Shown piece after piece: positions 20,307 to 33,236 of a stretch of 64,000 bases of DNA. Source of the DNA: Seiridium cupressi (lineage: Eukaryota; Ascomycota; Sordariomycetes; Amphisphaeriales; Sporocadaceae); assembly GCA_036674765.1 (NCBI GenBank), contig JARVKI010000014.1, positions 496,001-560,000 of the forward strand. Direction: 5' to 3'. The position numbers were made by a program, and so were the translations under genes. The first letter of the stretch is position 1. Every line of letters begins with the position of its first letter. A model generated the notes under the pieces. It was given only the letters and a program-made list of their open reading frames with translations, made no database searches and was not told the origin of the DNA.

Positions 20307-20799
20307 AGTGAGGCTTGAAAATCTGCTAGCCACCTTATCGTGACTGGCGGGAGCTTCATTCGCTCATCGCAACTTTTTTGGGTGGGGCTAGTCGATCAAT
20401 TGTCGTTGATGCGGGTCATCTTCAGCGGGCTGGCGGCAGATCTCTTATTCCGATCTCCGGCCTGGAGCGGCTGGAGCGTTGGCGTCTGCCAGGCCCCACG
20501 CAGCGAGCTGGGAGCTGTGGCAGCTGGAGCTTTAGTGAGACCCCGTTTGCAGCTGCCCTGTGCTTCCAGGCAAGCTCCTAGCAACGCGTTCACAGCAGCT
20601 CCAAGGCTGGCAGGCAGGCTCACATCATCGCCTTGCCTAATTGAAAGACAGCCTCCTCCCCATCACGACCTCAACCCACACCACGATCCACCTTTCACCA
20701 TCTCGAAGCACATTGTCCCGTATCTCGAGAGCTCCTGCAGTTGTACCATAGCTTCAGCGTACCGTCTGAATCCCCCATCTACACACATCCTCCGCCAAG

Positions 20800-21919
20800 A
20801 TGTCAGGTGAGTAAACGTTACACCAGGCCTACGGACTCTGCTCTATGCGATCGGAGGTCGATATAATCTACATGCTAACCGCCTCTCTCTATTACTAGGC
20901 AGCGCAGGATTTGACCGACACATCACCATCTTCTCCGAGCAAGGTAGACTATACCAAGTCGGTACGTAATGATCCGGGTCGCTGCGAAGATAGACACCAA
21001 GATGGCACAATTCAACAATGCATTGGCCGAAAAGGGAGATGAACAACCAGACCAGAACAGCATGCTGACAGGATATGATGTTGCAGAATATGCCTTCAAG
21101 GCAATCACAGCGGCCAACATCATGGCCATAGGAGTCCGGGGCAAGGACTGCGCAGTCGTCTTATCCCAGAAGAAGGTTCCGGTAGGTGCATATGGGGTGT
21201 CATTACTCCCATGGTCTCACGTGGCGTGAAGCTGAGCTGATGATGTATGACAGGACAAATTGATCGATCCCTCGTCCGTGTCGCACATCTTCCAGCTCTC
21301 GCCTTCCGTTGGATGCGTCATGACCGGCTCTATTGCGGATGCACGAGCATTCTCACAGCGCGCCCAGGGTGAGGCTGCCGAGTTCAAGTACAAGTACGGA
21401 TACGAGATGCCTTGCGACGTATTGGCGAAGAGATTGGCCAATATTAGTCAAGTCTACACCCAGAGAGTGAGTGCGGCCGTCAAAGATGGGTTTCCCATCA
21501 TACTATTGAACTCTGCTTACTTCTAATAATAGGCGTACATGCGACCGTATGGTGTAGCGACGACTTTGATATCCCTGGACTCTGAGTTTGGGCCGCAGCT
21601 GTTCAAGTGCGACCCGGCCGGCTACTATGTCGGGTACAAGGGTACGGCTGCAGGGCCTAAGCAGCAGGAGGCTCTCAATCATCTCGAGAAGAAGCTCAGG
21701 AATAAGGATCACGCAGATGGCACGTGGGAAGATGTGGTGGAGCTCGCCATTACTACGCTGAGCACGGTGCTCAGTATGGACTTCAAGAAGGGTGAGATCG
21801 AGATTGGTATTGTGGGAGGCCCTCGAGCGGACGGCAAGCCTGGCCCTAGCCCCGGCTTCAGGACACTTACAGAAGAAGAGATTGATGAAAGATTACAGGC
21901 CATTGCCGAGAAGGACTAG
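20800..21919 (+). CDS. SCL1: 20S proteasome subunit alpha-1 (SCL1/PSMA6 type)
   Basis: Structural alpha-ring subunit of the 20S proteasome, acting in cytosol and nucleus. Five exons: 20800-20806, 20899-20961, 21087-21181, 21254-21466 and 21533-21919. The first coding exon is only 7 nt (ATGTCAG). The spliced protein has 254 aa. The N-terminal proteasome-alpha signature reads [20 protein letters not shown], completed by AFKAI across intron 2. [49 protein letters not shown] and [20 protein letters not shown] are all hallmarks of alpha-1. As expected for an alpha subunit there is no N-terminal catalytic Thr. The C-terminus ([13 protein letters not shown]) matches the yeast orthologue. Introns are 72-125 nt, except intron 4 (66 nt). 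Confidence 0.97.
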
Positions 21920-24158
21920 ATGCGGGTGAGACGGTTGAGGCGCAAGGCTGGAGCTGTTGGGCGTCTCGACTCAGCCGGGGATGAAGGCTGCTGGGCCAGC
22001 AATGGCAGCATAATCTGGAGGTTGTGGAGCACAGTCAAATGTGTTGCCATATTCGTCGTGTATCACTAGATATTATGCGATTTCCCAATAGACCTGGTCT
22101 GTGAATAGAGTCCGCTGAGGGAACCTGCGGTGTCATTACAGCCTTGCAAGGCTAGGGCTAGCAGCTGAGGCTGCGAAGCACGCATCAAGTCAGCCTCAAT
22201 GCAACAACTTCCTGGGAAAATATTGGAGGGATAGCAATAATGGATGTGCGACCACAGGTACCAGTAAGCGATACGATGCGCTGCACTGCACTGCAGTGCC
22301 CTTTTAGCTGCATAATGGTGTGGGAGGGCCTGGAAGCTGAGGGCTGTAGGGCGGCAAGGCGAGCAACAGGGTGGCAGCACAATAACGTCGAGGTTTTGTT
22401 ACCAAGAAACCAAAAAAACGAAGGTGTATTCGCGGACATCCAATAATCGGTCGTGCAATCGTCCGTAATATTGTCCTGGTGGAGGGAGGCAATGCAATTT
22501 TGATACGATAAGTCAACAATGGTCCAAATAGTGGACAGGAATTGGCGCAATTCCAATTGCGACTATTATCCAACCACTGTGCTTATTGTTCGCAAAGTCC
22601 TAGGAGGTACGCGCAACTACGAAATATCCCCTTATCCTATTCTATTGTATTGTGTCTCTAAGTAGTAAGACCTGGTTTATTCCGAAGCTATCTGTGTCAC
22701 TCTGTCAGATCCCTACCGGGTTGTCGTCGTTCGAGGTGCGCCAACTTCTCTTGCGGTCTGCAGGTCGCTGCCCCAGAGGCCGTCTTCCCTGTCGACCCGC
22801 GAGACCGGTAACTTTATGTGCAAGGGCCGGGGGCGGGCTGTGTCTTAGTGCAGCCCAGCGCAAACATCACGACCATGCGAGCTGGACCCCCTTGCGAACA
22901 CGATGAAACATATTTCTTTGCTGCTTGGCAAGCTCCAACCTCTTGTATGATGATGGCCCGTCGAATCGATGTCGAGCTGATAGTGGATGGGGTTTGTCCA
23001 TCCCGGAGCCCATCCCTAATGCAGGTGCTACGACGAAAATATTCATTTCAGCTGAGCCCAAACTTCGGACTAGGGCCATGTCGACGTCCCATTGGCCGGC
23101 TGTGTCATGTCGTCCTTTCGCTCCACACATACTTTTCAGCGTCTCTTGTCAATATGTGCCTATGAGCCAAACCCCATCAGGACCAAAATGCCCATGTGGC
23201 GTTGCTGAACTATGCTCTGCCTTGCCCTTCTCGGTTTAAGGTTGTCCTCTCGCAGACGGCGTTACTCGCTTATTCCTCCCTGCGGGATGCTTTGGTTGTC
23301 CTCAACGATGGCCTGCTATTGCCAATATCCGTTCTCATGCTGGGACCCATCTAACCTAAGACACGATGGCGGGAACGTTTCTTTCGTGCCTGCTTTGACC
23401 CGCATGGCCAACAGGGCAGATTGGCTGGAAACCGGGGGGGCTTGTCGTGTGCATCTACTTGACAGACCCAGTGGGCCCATTGTACAGCTCCTCTAGGATG
23501 TCAGGTTTGCGCTCTCACGCGACAGGCAGGGTTTATAGATCGTGATAATATTTCCGATTCGATGGGCGCCGGTCCGTTCGGCACACAAGTGTCGAGGGTA
23601 GCTGATGGTGAACCTACATCGTCACCCAAGTGCATGGGCCGGCGCGCCAAGGACAGAAGCTACCCTCGTCCTGCGTGGATGAGCTCTACTGACTGGATTA
23701 GATCAATATCATGAGCTTCAATATTCTTTCCGTTCCTGATCATAGCAGAGTATTCTCAGGAGTCTGCTTGTACAAAAGCCTTGTGAATTCGCCGCCCATC
23801 ATGGAATCTGAACTACCATCTCGACTATCACTTTCACAGAAAGGCGCACTTTTTTTTCTTCCTTTCTCCAGCAGCCGCCTTTTGCCGCTCACTGCCCTTT
23901 TCGTTCCTGGTAGCCCGAACAATTTGTTTCGCTGATCGCAAGCTTCCGGTCCTCTTCGATGGTTGGGCCTGAACGATCACATACCCCCTACCGCCGAACC
24001 GTTAGGCTAGTCCAACTCTCGGAACCACGAGTCAGTGGCGCCATTTAATAATAACCCATTGCCCCCCTCGCAGACTAATACCTGTCAAAAAATGGATGGA
24101 TGTAAGTGATCAAGTAAACCGCAAGAGATCTGCAATCTTGATCACCGGATCGGGGACT
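21920..24158. other. 2.2-kb intergenic region, no supported gene
   Basis: It holds the 3' flank of the proteasome gene and the upstream region of the next plus-strand gene. All ORFs are short and overlapping. An in-frame ATG at 24096 could add 21 residues to the next protein. No RNA gene or repeat seen. Confidence 0.4.
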
Positions 24159-24911
24159 ATGGACAGCTCTTCTCCCACTCCTATACCGCCTTCACCACGA
24201 GACCCTCCCCTGACCACGGCTGCAGTAAACGAATATCGTACCGCACGGGTTGCAGAGATATTATCCGACTTCCGGACATTGCAGTACTACATTGCTGCAG
24301 CGCCATCTGAACCGCCGAGCACCGAAGACTACTACACGGAAGGTTGGGCAGCGCTGCGGCAATGTGCACTAGACGGGCAGCATATCCTCAATTGCGCAGC
24401 AGACACCACGGTCCCGGAGACCACAGGTGGTGAGGAAGAACAGGTCAAGGCCGAGTTGAGGCAGTGAGTCTTTTCCCAGGCACAAGAGTGAAGTGTAGTG
24501 GAGTTTTGGCTGATGACCTGTTCCCCAGAGTGACACTAGATGCTTTTGCACGACGACACGAAGCACAGAAGATCTACCTGCGTCAGGCTGCAGCACAGCG
24601 ATGGATAGATTACCGGGAGCAGGTTCTCCAGGGAGGGCGACCGACTGCGGCACATCGAAGACAACTGCGAGCTTGCGATGTGCAGCTGCGTAATGTAAAT
24701 ATGGTTCCTCCCCGCAGTCACTGTGACGGTGCAGGATAGCTACAAACGAACACGGAACTAATGGCGTCAACAGGAACTGACACAAATCACGGACGATACA
24801 ATCTATCAAGAACTTCGAAACTCGGATGCCTCCATCGGCCGCTGGACGGCGGAGGACCCGAGTGTACGGGCGGTACAGCGCTGGCTACGCACGAGACCGC
24901 ATACTACTTAA
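24159..24911 (+). CDS. Uncharacterised 202-aa helical protein
   Basis: Three exons: 24159-24463, 24529-24694 and 24774-24911. Introns are 65 and 79 nt, with GTGAGT and GTAAAT donors and an ACTAAT branch in the second. Joining them gives a continuous 202-aa protein from MDSSSPTPIPPSP; an in-frame upstream ATG at 24096 would give 223 aa. After a Pro/Ser-rich start the protein is mostly charged helix: VNEYRTARVAEILSDFRTLQ, then FARRHEAQKIYLRQAAAQRW, and a C-terminal SIGRWTAEDPSVRAVQRWLR. Heptad-like spacing suggests a coiled-coil partner of a complex. There is no membrane segment or signal peptide. I do not recognise the family. Evidence for a real gene is the clean splice structure that keeps frame over both introns. 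Confidence 0.72.
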
Positions 24912-27272
24912 TAATTGGTTGACAAGCTCCGAGAGTCTTTGAACCGATGAATTTATTGCATGGTAATCCTTTGGCATTGGGAGGCGACTTTGAATTTTTG
25001 GCTGGGCTTCACATTGGGAAACAATAGATGCCACAAGCAATGCGAGAACCGGGCTCGTGTTAGGATACCCCTGATGTTCGATTCTTGGTTTTGCGCATAT
25101 CACTGAATGTCTCAGGAAAGAGCGGTCTTGTTCCTTGATATATGTGATCCACATCACCTTTTCTAGATGGAGTTAGAGATTGGCAAGACAAAAGACGGTA
25201 AAGACTGAGCTGGGAGTACTGTCGAGACTGCCTGGAGCAGGGTGGGCAACGAGGACGGTTGTGTATACACTAATACACCGTAAGAATTCTACAAAACAAG
25301 AAGCAGACACCGCCGCTGCAAATTTACATTTACACCATGACTTTGCAGATGACGTGACTCGTCTGTCGTGTGCCGATTCTCGCTTCTGCCACACAATAGG
25401 TGCCATTGGATCGTCTCGTCCTGGGCACACACGCCTAGCTCGATGTATCACGCCGCGTCTAGGATATCTCGGGCCAGTACTCCCACATCGCGCGTGGCAT
25501 TGGCATGGCATTACGGAGCCAGGCTGCTGGGATAGCCCTATACCCGTTGGGTGGGACTGAGCTCACTTTTCAGCCGACATGTCCTACCGGTAGTCATACA
25601 TAGACCGCTAACCTGCTGCATAGATGGATATTATGGATACTATGAAAAGCCCATGGTGGCACTACCGTACGTTTGTTTGGCTGTGGGCGAGTAAGGTGCA
25701 GCGCTCCGTGCCAGTAGGGCTCCATCGCAGAAGCCAAAAGGATGACGACGACGTTGGTGGTTCTGGTGCCAAGGCAACGATAGTTCCATACGTCTAGTGA
25801 CAGTTGCAAGTCATGTTAGTGCTCTGATAGGCTGACTCGATAACGAACTATCTCGCGGGCATCGAGCTAGTATCGCCGGGGCTAGTGACCCGTTGAGCTT
25901 AGTCGGCTTAGAGATGGGGCGCGCCGGCCCGGATCTGAGTTTCTGGAAAGGGGTTTCTAGTCGGTATTACAGCCGTGGTGTCGCCAATCGGCCGACTGGC
26001 AGGCTTGGTCCGGCCTTTTACACACGCACATGACGTGAACATGTAATCCTGAATAAGACGACGCCAGGAATACGCTAGAAGAGGGGTCTGAAGAAAGCTA
26101 GAAGGTTGACAGATAAGCTGATGGGGAAGTTCGATGATGATCTTCAGCCGGAAGTTGGGATTCTCGGGTATCACATGGCAAAATCAGGCTGGATGGACAG
26201 AAAAAAATCGTATGTATGGGGTATGCGTCGGAGCTACCTACTCGTGAATAATGCTCTTCTGCTACCACCTCTTTCGTAGGGCTTGTCATCTCGTCAGAGT
26301 CGAATGCGGCTGACAAACTCGCTATCGATTGCGGCTGTCATCACTGACATAAGCTTACTTACAATATAGCCGGCAGTTGTAAGGTTTGGCCCAATATTTA
26401 CCTAGGCTATTTGGTAGTAGCTGAAAGTATGGTATAAAGCCGTCGTAAAGTGCCTGGCGCTCGAGTTAAGCATGAGACTAAAGCTTCTAGTTATTATGCA
26501 ACTCCTGCGGGGTGCTCAGAGGACTGGAGGGTTGACGTTTGGGTACGAAGCGCTAAGCATTGGTTGCTTAGATTCGAGCACGTGGAAATCGCCGCCTTAA
26601 CCCTGAACTAAACAAGATGATCGACAGATGGTCGGGTTCGGAACCGGGAATAGAGGTACCGCACTACTGAGAGATTTCCCAAGCTGAACACGGCGAGGCA
26701 CGAGCTGAACTGGCCACGATGCATTGATTCAACATGCTGTATCTTTGTGAGCTGGAGCTGTCTACTAGCTATGTGTCGCGGCTGTAACGAGACGTACAGC
26801 ATCTTGTCTTTCAGCTTTGAACGAAGCGGGACTATCCGAAGTAATTCCGACTCAACTGTATTTGTTCGACCCCACTCGCCTCAAGCTGCATCGTGAGATC
26901 ATCTCTTGCAAAATTTCACGGCTTCACTTCTGTGTGCTCACCACCAACGCGACACACGGAAATCAGACAAGTAGTTGTGCAATAATCTGTCTATATTCTC
27001 GTCAGGCGAAAACAGCGTCCTCGCCTCGAGAATCCTTCTGTAAGTCCCACGCAACCTGCGCAATCCGCCATCTTCTTTGCATCGGGCAGCTTTCGCACAA
27101 TGATGCCTCGGATTCACTCGGATGGCGGAGAAGGATTGTCCCTTTCGCCATAATCATCTCTGGACCTCCTCTTACGTATGGCGGATTGCAGGACTTTTTA
27201 TGGCTTGGGGATACATTTTCTTCTTGTGCCAGCAGCCCTGATCTCCCCTGAAGCAATCCTTCGGCTCCTACA
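24912..27272. other. 2.4-kb intergenic region, no supported gene
   Basis: Short ORFs on both strands, the longest 144 codons (26817-27251, plus), without motifs or splice structure. The final few hundred bases should contain the promoter and 5' UTR of the RING/ankyrin gene. Confidence 0.4.
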
Positions 27273-28049
27273 ATGGCGACCTGCAAGGTCTGCGATGAAC
27301 CCCTCCTCCTCGAGGTCGAGGACGAGGAGGGCAGTGGCCAGCCACAGTCTATTCCTGACGATCTAGAGCTGTCTTGTGCTTGCCACTTTCACTGGCAGTG
27401 CCTGCTCGACCAGGCATCTGAGGTTGCACTGTCGTTGGAGTGCCCTTCGTGTCATAAGCAAATCGCCACAAACCCTGCTGGGCCATCAGTCACGAACCAC
27501 TTCCGACACGCCAACTCCGGGTCAAGTATTTTGACCAGGTATCACAACGAAGGTGGGTTGCAGGAGGATCTCGACATCCTTCCCGAGATCACAGAGGAAG
27601 CCTATCTGGAAGCTAAACCTGAAGCCCGTCCCGCACGTGCCTACCACGTAATGTGCAGCGAGGGTGACGTCGGTGGGATCGTGGAGCTGCTTCGGGATAT
27701 AGACCAAGGCGCGGAACAAGCGCCATCTTTGAGCCCGGCGCAACTCCTTCGTTATCAAGACCCTCTCAGCAGCTCAAAAAGTGGTCTACATCTGGCTGTC
27801 GAGAGAGGACAAGAGGAGGTTGCGTGGTTGCTGCTGTGGGTCGCCTCGTCGTTGTCCACAGACGTATTTCCCGCGGCTGCGGTAAATGCGGCGCAAATGA
27901 TGGGCGTTCAGCGACCTGCAACAACACCGGCCGAAGACATTCGTCTCCTGCAAGACGATAACGGCCGGACAGCGGAGTCGATAGCTGCCGAGATGAACGG
28001 TATCTGGACAGCTGTCCTGGAGGCAGGAGCTTTTCACCCGGGAACCTGA
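27273..28049 (+). CDS. RING-variant and ankyrin-repeat protein, putative E3 ubiquitin ligase
   Basis: An intronless protein of 258 aa. The N-terminus holds a zinc-binding pattern, C4-x2-C7, then C35-A-C37-x2-H40-x2-C43 and C57-x2-C60 (core LSCACHFHWQCLLDQ). This fits a RING finger in which the fourth ligand is Cys rather than His. The middle and C-terminal parts contain two ankyrin-like units, ARAYHVMCSEGDVGGIVELL (about 121-140) and KSGLHLAVERGQEEVAWLLL (about 170-189). A helical segment with RTAESIAAEMNG and a short tail follow. A RING plus ankyrin layout suggests a substrate-binding ubiquitin ligase, though ligase activity is inferred. The start at 27273 places the first zinc ligand at residue 4, so an N-terminal extension cannot be excluded; no upstream exon was seen. 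Confidence 0.82.
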   Translation: MATCKVCDEPLLLEVEDEEGSGQPQSIPDDLELSCACHFHWQCLLDQASEVALSLECPSCHKQIATNPAGPSVTNHFRHANSGSSILTRYHNEGGLQEDLDILPEITEEAYLEAKPEARPARAYHVMCSEGDVGGIVELLRDIDQGAEQAPSLSPAQLLRYQDPLSSSKSGLHLAVERGQEEVAWLLLWVASSLSTDVFPAAAVNAAQMMGVQRPATTPAEDIRLLQDDNGRTAESIAAEMNGIWTAVLEAGAFHPGT

Positions 28050-30902
28050 AACCCCATCGCTCTTGTTACATGTCTTGAGAACAGATTCAAAGCCCAAAGA
28101 TGTGGTGTACTGGCGAGCTGGGTAATTCGCAGACGACCCTAATCTGGGGAATATCTTTACCCTAGTAGTGTTAAATGGCTTGCATGCAAAGTGTATTTGT
28201 TGGCAATCCCACGGACCCCAAACCCTTACCAATCTACTTAGATACGCATTTACCCCTGACAGCCCAGCCGGACGTCGGCCCCTCCTACCGGATATAATAG
28301 AGTCCAAGACTTTCGAACCGAGGCGTGATATGTGCTATAACCGTCCTCGTGTAATCCTCTTCAGCTGTTCAGCTGGAGTTGTCAGTCCGGGAGGATTCAG
28401 GAATGACAACCTGGTCATATCAACGTGGTATGTTGGATCCTCAACGTGGTTTCCAGGATAGCAGAGCCGAGATTCTCCTGACAAGGCGTCGCTCACTCGG
28501 CACTCATCATCGTGTCTCCTGGATCTGATAAGCAGCGTGGCCAATGTCAGGCGAGCCTATCATGGCCCAGTCCACCATCGGACTTCTAGAAACGTTTTGT
28601 GCTGCGCTCCTTGTCGCAGCGAATGTTTCCGTCTAATCGTATCGTCCAATCTCAACGCCGTTCCACACCTCACCCTTGCTCAAACCAAGCAGTAGATCCG
28701 GCATTCTTTCTTACAACAGAGGTTGCCTCGGGTCCATGCGCAGGTAAGTCGCCATCCTTGTCCCGCACCTTGCGCTTTGATCCTCCTGCGACCAGGGGGT
28801 TTGCGGCTTTCCCGTAAGGGCTGTGTGGGGTAAAAGAAGAGAGTATACACCTCTCTCCGGCCTGGCGAGAGTGGATAACGCAATATCCCTCGATGCACTC
28901 GATTTCTGTGCGCTGCTTCCGCCTATACATGGTGATAGCGGAGCGTAGCAATGTGGGTGGGACCTTATAGAGTATGCATAATTGTCTAATTGCACCCAAG
29001 CCTTCTCGGAGAACGCTGAAGAACGGAGCAATAGAACGGCTTGCGGCAGGTGCCCAGGAGTCATAGCGCACACCTGAATTTGCCTCCTGGGCCACTCGCA
29101 TTTGCAGATGGACCGGAGAAGTTATGGAGAATTCCTGCTGGCACTGGTGGGTTAGGGGACTGTGATTTGGTGATTTGGTGCGTGCCGTGTGTATGTGTGA
29201 GTGAGTTGGCACGAAACAAATGAGCGCGGATAGCGCTTGCGTACCTAATTGTGGGAGTCAGGTTTGCTGCAATCAAGCGAGCGTACGCATGTCTTCAATT
29301 GAAGGAAGACGGCAAAGCAAGAAGCTAATTGGAACGATCACGTGCTTGCGACCGATCAATTGTTGGATGCAGACATTAGCAAGTGATCGCTTCTCCAGCT
29401 TTCCCTCTGCAGAGCTTCTGAGACTCCTGTTCTTTGGTGTTGGCAACAAGTTGGGGCCCCTGGGGCCCCCGCCCCCCATGTCAAGATCCCATGTACTCAG
29501 ATGTGTGCTCAGGAGTATAGTGCAGAGCACTCACTGATTTGCATGACGGGGCACAGCGTTGCACAAACGATCGGCGGGTCGTTGCAGAATTCGGTGCCTC
29601 TGTGACCATGCAAGACGCCGTTTCCGGGTTGAATCTTCTTCAACAAAAGACAACGTGCATGTCAATATAACGGACAACCTGGTTGGGCGCTGAAGAGCTC
29701 CTAGAATGTGATCCTACAGTAGAAGAGCAAAATAAATGATCTACGTGAGGGCCGCGCCGCCCCAACCCAAGGAGGGAAAAGCAGAAAAGGATCGTGGATT
29801 CAGGATTGATTCTCGGGTAGGGGACTCTCGTGTAAGCCTACATTCTCAGGGTCAGATCTTGTGACCGAGATATCGAGATCTTTGACTTGCCGGCCTTGGC
29901 CTTGGCGTGACTGGGCCACGATTAAGCTTTCCCAAGGTCTGGCTTTGAAGGGTGGGTCTAGACCCGTGTCGTAGGATCACCCCGGCACTAGGGCAGTTCG
30001 GAGGTTCAAGTTCAATATTGCATTGATGCTTTGACCTGCTCATTTGTGACTCCATCTAAACATAGCTACGGGAATAGGCCCAAGGTTGGGATAGGTCGCA
30101 TTGCTGTCTTGCGTTGTGGCGGTTAGGTGGCGTTTCACTAATCGAAAATGAGCAAGGTGTAGCTTGTTTACAAATAATCCGTCTGTACGTATAATGATGT
30201 AAAACGTGTATTGTGGATGGCCTGCATGTGTGCTATGATAACGCTAGGGACTGGCTGTTTGCACAGTCACTGCTGCAAAGACATTTGCCCCCTTCTATCT
30301 TTCAGACGACTTACTCATCGTGTTCACGGTGAGTATGCATCCTCCTCCTCGCCCAACCCCCTGAGAACACCAACGATCCAACTTGGTCGTTCTTATGCAA
30401 TCTCCGATATTGTATAATAAATGAAAACGCCTCCTTCCCCCCTCCAAACAAATATAAGAAGATACAGTGTGGGAAAGTTTTTGTCTCGGCCGTCGCAGGT
30501 GCGCACTGGGTATTTGTGGTCGGCCGTAATTCGTACAAGTACAGAAACAGTTGTTACTTTCCCAAGCGCCATAAATGTTACAGGGGAAAAACCAAGGAAA
30601 ATCTAGTTGAAACGCCGAAATTGACTGAAAAGGCAAAGAGATGATAAAGAACTTGAAGTATAATCCGTCTGACGGCGAGAAGCGTCATGGTAGGAGCGTA
30701 ATGCAGCCATGAAATTTTGAGCTTAAAAGCTTGAACGGAGGAAAGTAAAAATATGAAGGGCTTGACTGGTATGAATGAATGCTAGGTCGGCCGTGAGTCG
30801 TAGTAAGTCGGTGACTTCGTTAAGAGAACGTATAAGTCGAAAATGTCGTCTTGATGCATGTTGATTAAAAGGAAATGGGGGGAATTGGATGATGTGAGGA
30901 AT
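28050..30902. other. 2.85-kb intergenic region between convergent genes
   Basis: It separates the 3' end of the RING/ankyrin gene and the 3' end of the Uds1 gene. The longest ORF (28670-29212, minus, 180 codons) lacks motifs. A GC-rich palindromic patch (GGGGCCCCTGGGGCCCC) lies near 29453. Nothing else recognised. Confidence 0.4.
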
Positions 30903-33236
30903 TTAGGTCACGGAAACGGTGGGTTGGAAGACGGCCGAAGTCAGTAAAATACCTTCTTCGCCGGAGGTATCCTTCATAGGAGGTGTTGGGGCAGGTGGAG
31001 ACATGGGCGGTGTCTTGTCTGTGAGGTTTGAGATTGGTGTGCCACTCAATACTTCATGGCTGTGGGCGCGATGCAGCTCCCTCCTCTTGACTGCGGAGAC
31101 CTCGGTCTTGCCAAGCTCAGGGCTTTGGCGTCCGACTCCACTGAGCTTGGTGAATTCAGTTTCAACGTCGGCCAGAAGTGCATAAACATCGCTGTCGGCA
31201 TAGATACGAATGCTCTCCATGCGTGCGAGGGAGGCCTGGCTCTCAGAAGCCTTGTCGTCCAGGTTCAAGGCAGCGGTGACCTCCTCAGCAGCGACCTCGG
31301 GGATGACAGAGGGCACTCGGGCCACGACTCTCTGGGGAGATGGCGAGGGAGATGAGATGTAGGCGTGACTTTCCGCCTTGACCGGGCTGCGTGGTGGTGT
31401 CGTCACTTCCATTGAACCATCATAGGCCCGAATACCCATTGCCTTCTGAAGGCTTTCACTAGTGCTGGTGATATCAGACGAAGAGACGGCCAACGTAGCA
31501 GCAGCGGCAACATGCTCGAGTAGCTTCTGTCGAACGCGGGTTCGACGATTTTCAGCCTGCTCCAGCTTAGAAACCCAGTCGTCAATAGAGGCGTCCAACT
31601 CTGCGAGGGCCTCCTCCTGCTTGAGCATGGATTCGTAGCTGAACTTTGCCACTCGAGGCGAGCGAAGATACTGACAAATGCGAGAATGAAGGTTTCGACG
31701 TCCTGCTCTGAGTGAGGTGTATGTTTGGCGTAGGTACTCAGTTCGCTCATCAAGATGGCGGAGTTCCTGATGAATGGGTTAACAACTTGTTGCTTTCCAC
31801 TGGGTTAATAAAACATACCTTGGAGAGGCTCTCGACCTGTTCCTTCTTGAGAACCTCAAACCTCATCGCCTGTCCGAGAGCTTGTTTCTGCAAGTAGGAG
31901 ACCTCATCACTTTCCATCATTTTTGCGGCCTCACTAGGCTTCCACCCTTGTGGGAGAGTCTCGAATGCTCGGCGCTCGGCACTCTTGCTCCTCTTTGACC
32001 CAGTTCGGCGAAGGGACACGCCAACACTTGTCCCATCAAATCGCTTTCGAGGGCGTCCACGCTCCATAATGCTGCCCGTGTCAGATTGGTTCCTTCTGTG
32101 CCCCATTGCCGGATTTGGTCGTAGCGAGGCCTCCGCGTATGTCCTGTAAGACATGGCCGTGGCACTCCTCGGCACATCCACCTCGGCCCTTGGTGTCGAC
32201 TCCACGTCGACATTGCCTGCCGATGGTGTTCCGACAGGTGTGGTGTTGGCTGCCTTTTCCCATGGTCTTGGAGACTCGCGTGTCTCAGCCGGGGCCGAGA
32301 TGGGTGTTGGTAGGGTCGATGCTGTCAAGGCAGATTTTGGCGTGGTGGTGTAAGCTGATGCCGGCGTGAACGGTGTGAATGGAGTACGGGTCTTGGGCGA
32401 TTCGTCGGCTTTGACAGTGCGCGTGTTAGGTTCAGAGGTATTGCTGCCGGAGCGAAGGCGTGTGAGAGACAATTGACGAGCCAGTCGAGGAAGAGCACCG
32501 CTCTGGTTAGGAATCACAAGAGGTGCCAGGTTCTTTGGAGACATTGGCTGGGCAAGGGCAGATGTATTCGATCTCTTCGTTTCCGTATTCTCCCTGATAC
32601 CATCATGACCGAAAGGAAGGGAATCTGCCAGCTTGTGTCGACGCCAAGTGTTGACAGGGGAGCTGATAGATCTTTCGTGCAACGCGGGACGTCCTGGGAT
32701 GGTCGCTGATACTGGTCAAGAAGAAGTTCATAGGGTCGGGATAGTATATGTCAACTTACGAGAGTCCATGGCAACTTCCTGTACGGTTGTCATTGGTCCC
32801 AACTCAGGCACGCTGACTTTTCTCCGGCGAGTCAGATTGTGCTCTTTGATTCTCAGCCTCAGACTTGACTTCTCAGGCTTGTCTGGTTTCTCTCCGGACT
32901 GAGCCATTGCTGCGGCAAAGGCTTGTTCTGGGTCAAGTTGCTTTCCGGCGGTCACTGGACGAAGTTGCTTCTCCCTTGGGAAAAGCTGATACTTTCTTGC
33001 TTCAGGATGTTGCATCCTCCAGAGGTATGGTTTCTTCTCATCCAAGGAGCTTACAGAAGAGTTCACAGAGGCCAGCTGCATCACATATCAGGGTCAGTAC
33101 GAATTCGGATAAGAGTTGGTGTTGAGAGAAGTATGTCTGGTAGCATGCTTACCGAATCAGTAGAGGCCTGTTGCTTTGCTATATAGCCTTCGAGGGTGCC
33201 ATCGGCATCAAGCATGCAACTGACTATATGAGCCAT
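30903..33236 (-). CDS. Uds1-domain protein (up-regulated during septation type)
   Basis: A putative septation/cell-cycle protein of 718 aa. Four exons (minus strand): 33236-33153, 33075-32760, 32711-31819 and 31766-30903. Introns are 77, 48 and 52 nt, and the model closes in frame. The N-terminal half is a disordered Ser/Thr/Pro-rich region with many SP/TP sites (for example PKTRTPFTPFTPAS), plausible cyclin-dependent kinase targets. The Uds1 domain (about 385-510) starts LPQGWKPSEAAKMMESDEVS. It continues across intron 3 as QVESLSK/ELRHLDERTEYLRQ into a coiled coil (YLRSPRVAKFSYESMLKQEE). The C-terminus is again disordered and Pro-rich. Start at 33236 (MAHIVSCMLDADG) is the first Met of an exon with a good donor (GTAAGC); a second Met eight codons on is possible. 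Confidence 0.88.

Noticed and set aside
28670..29212. 180-codon minus-strand ORF
   Set aside because: Low-complexity chance-like sequence without recognisable features, overlapped by other frames.
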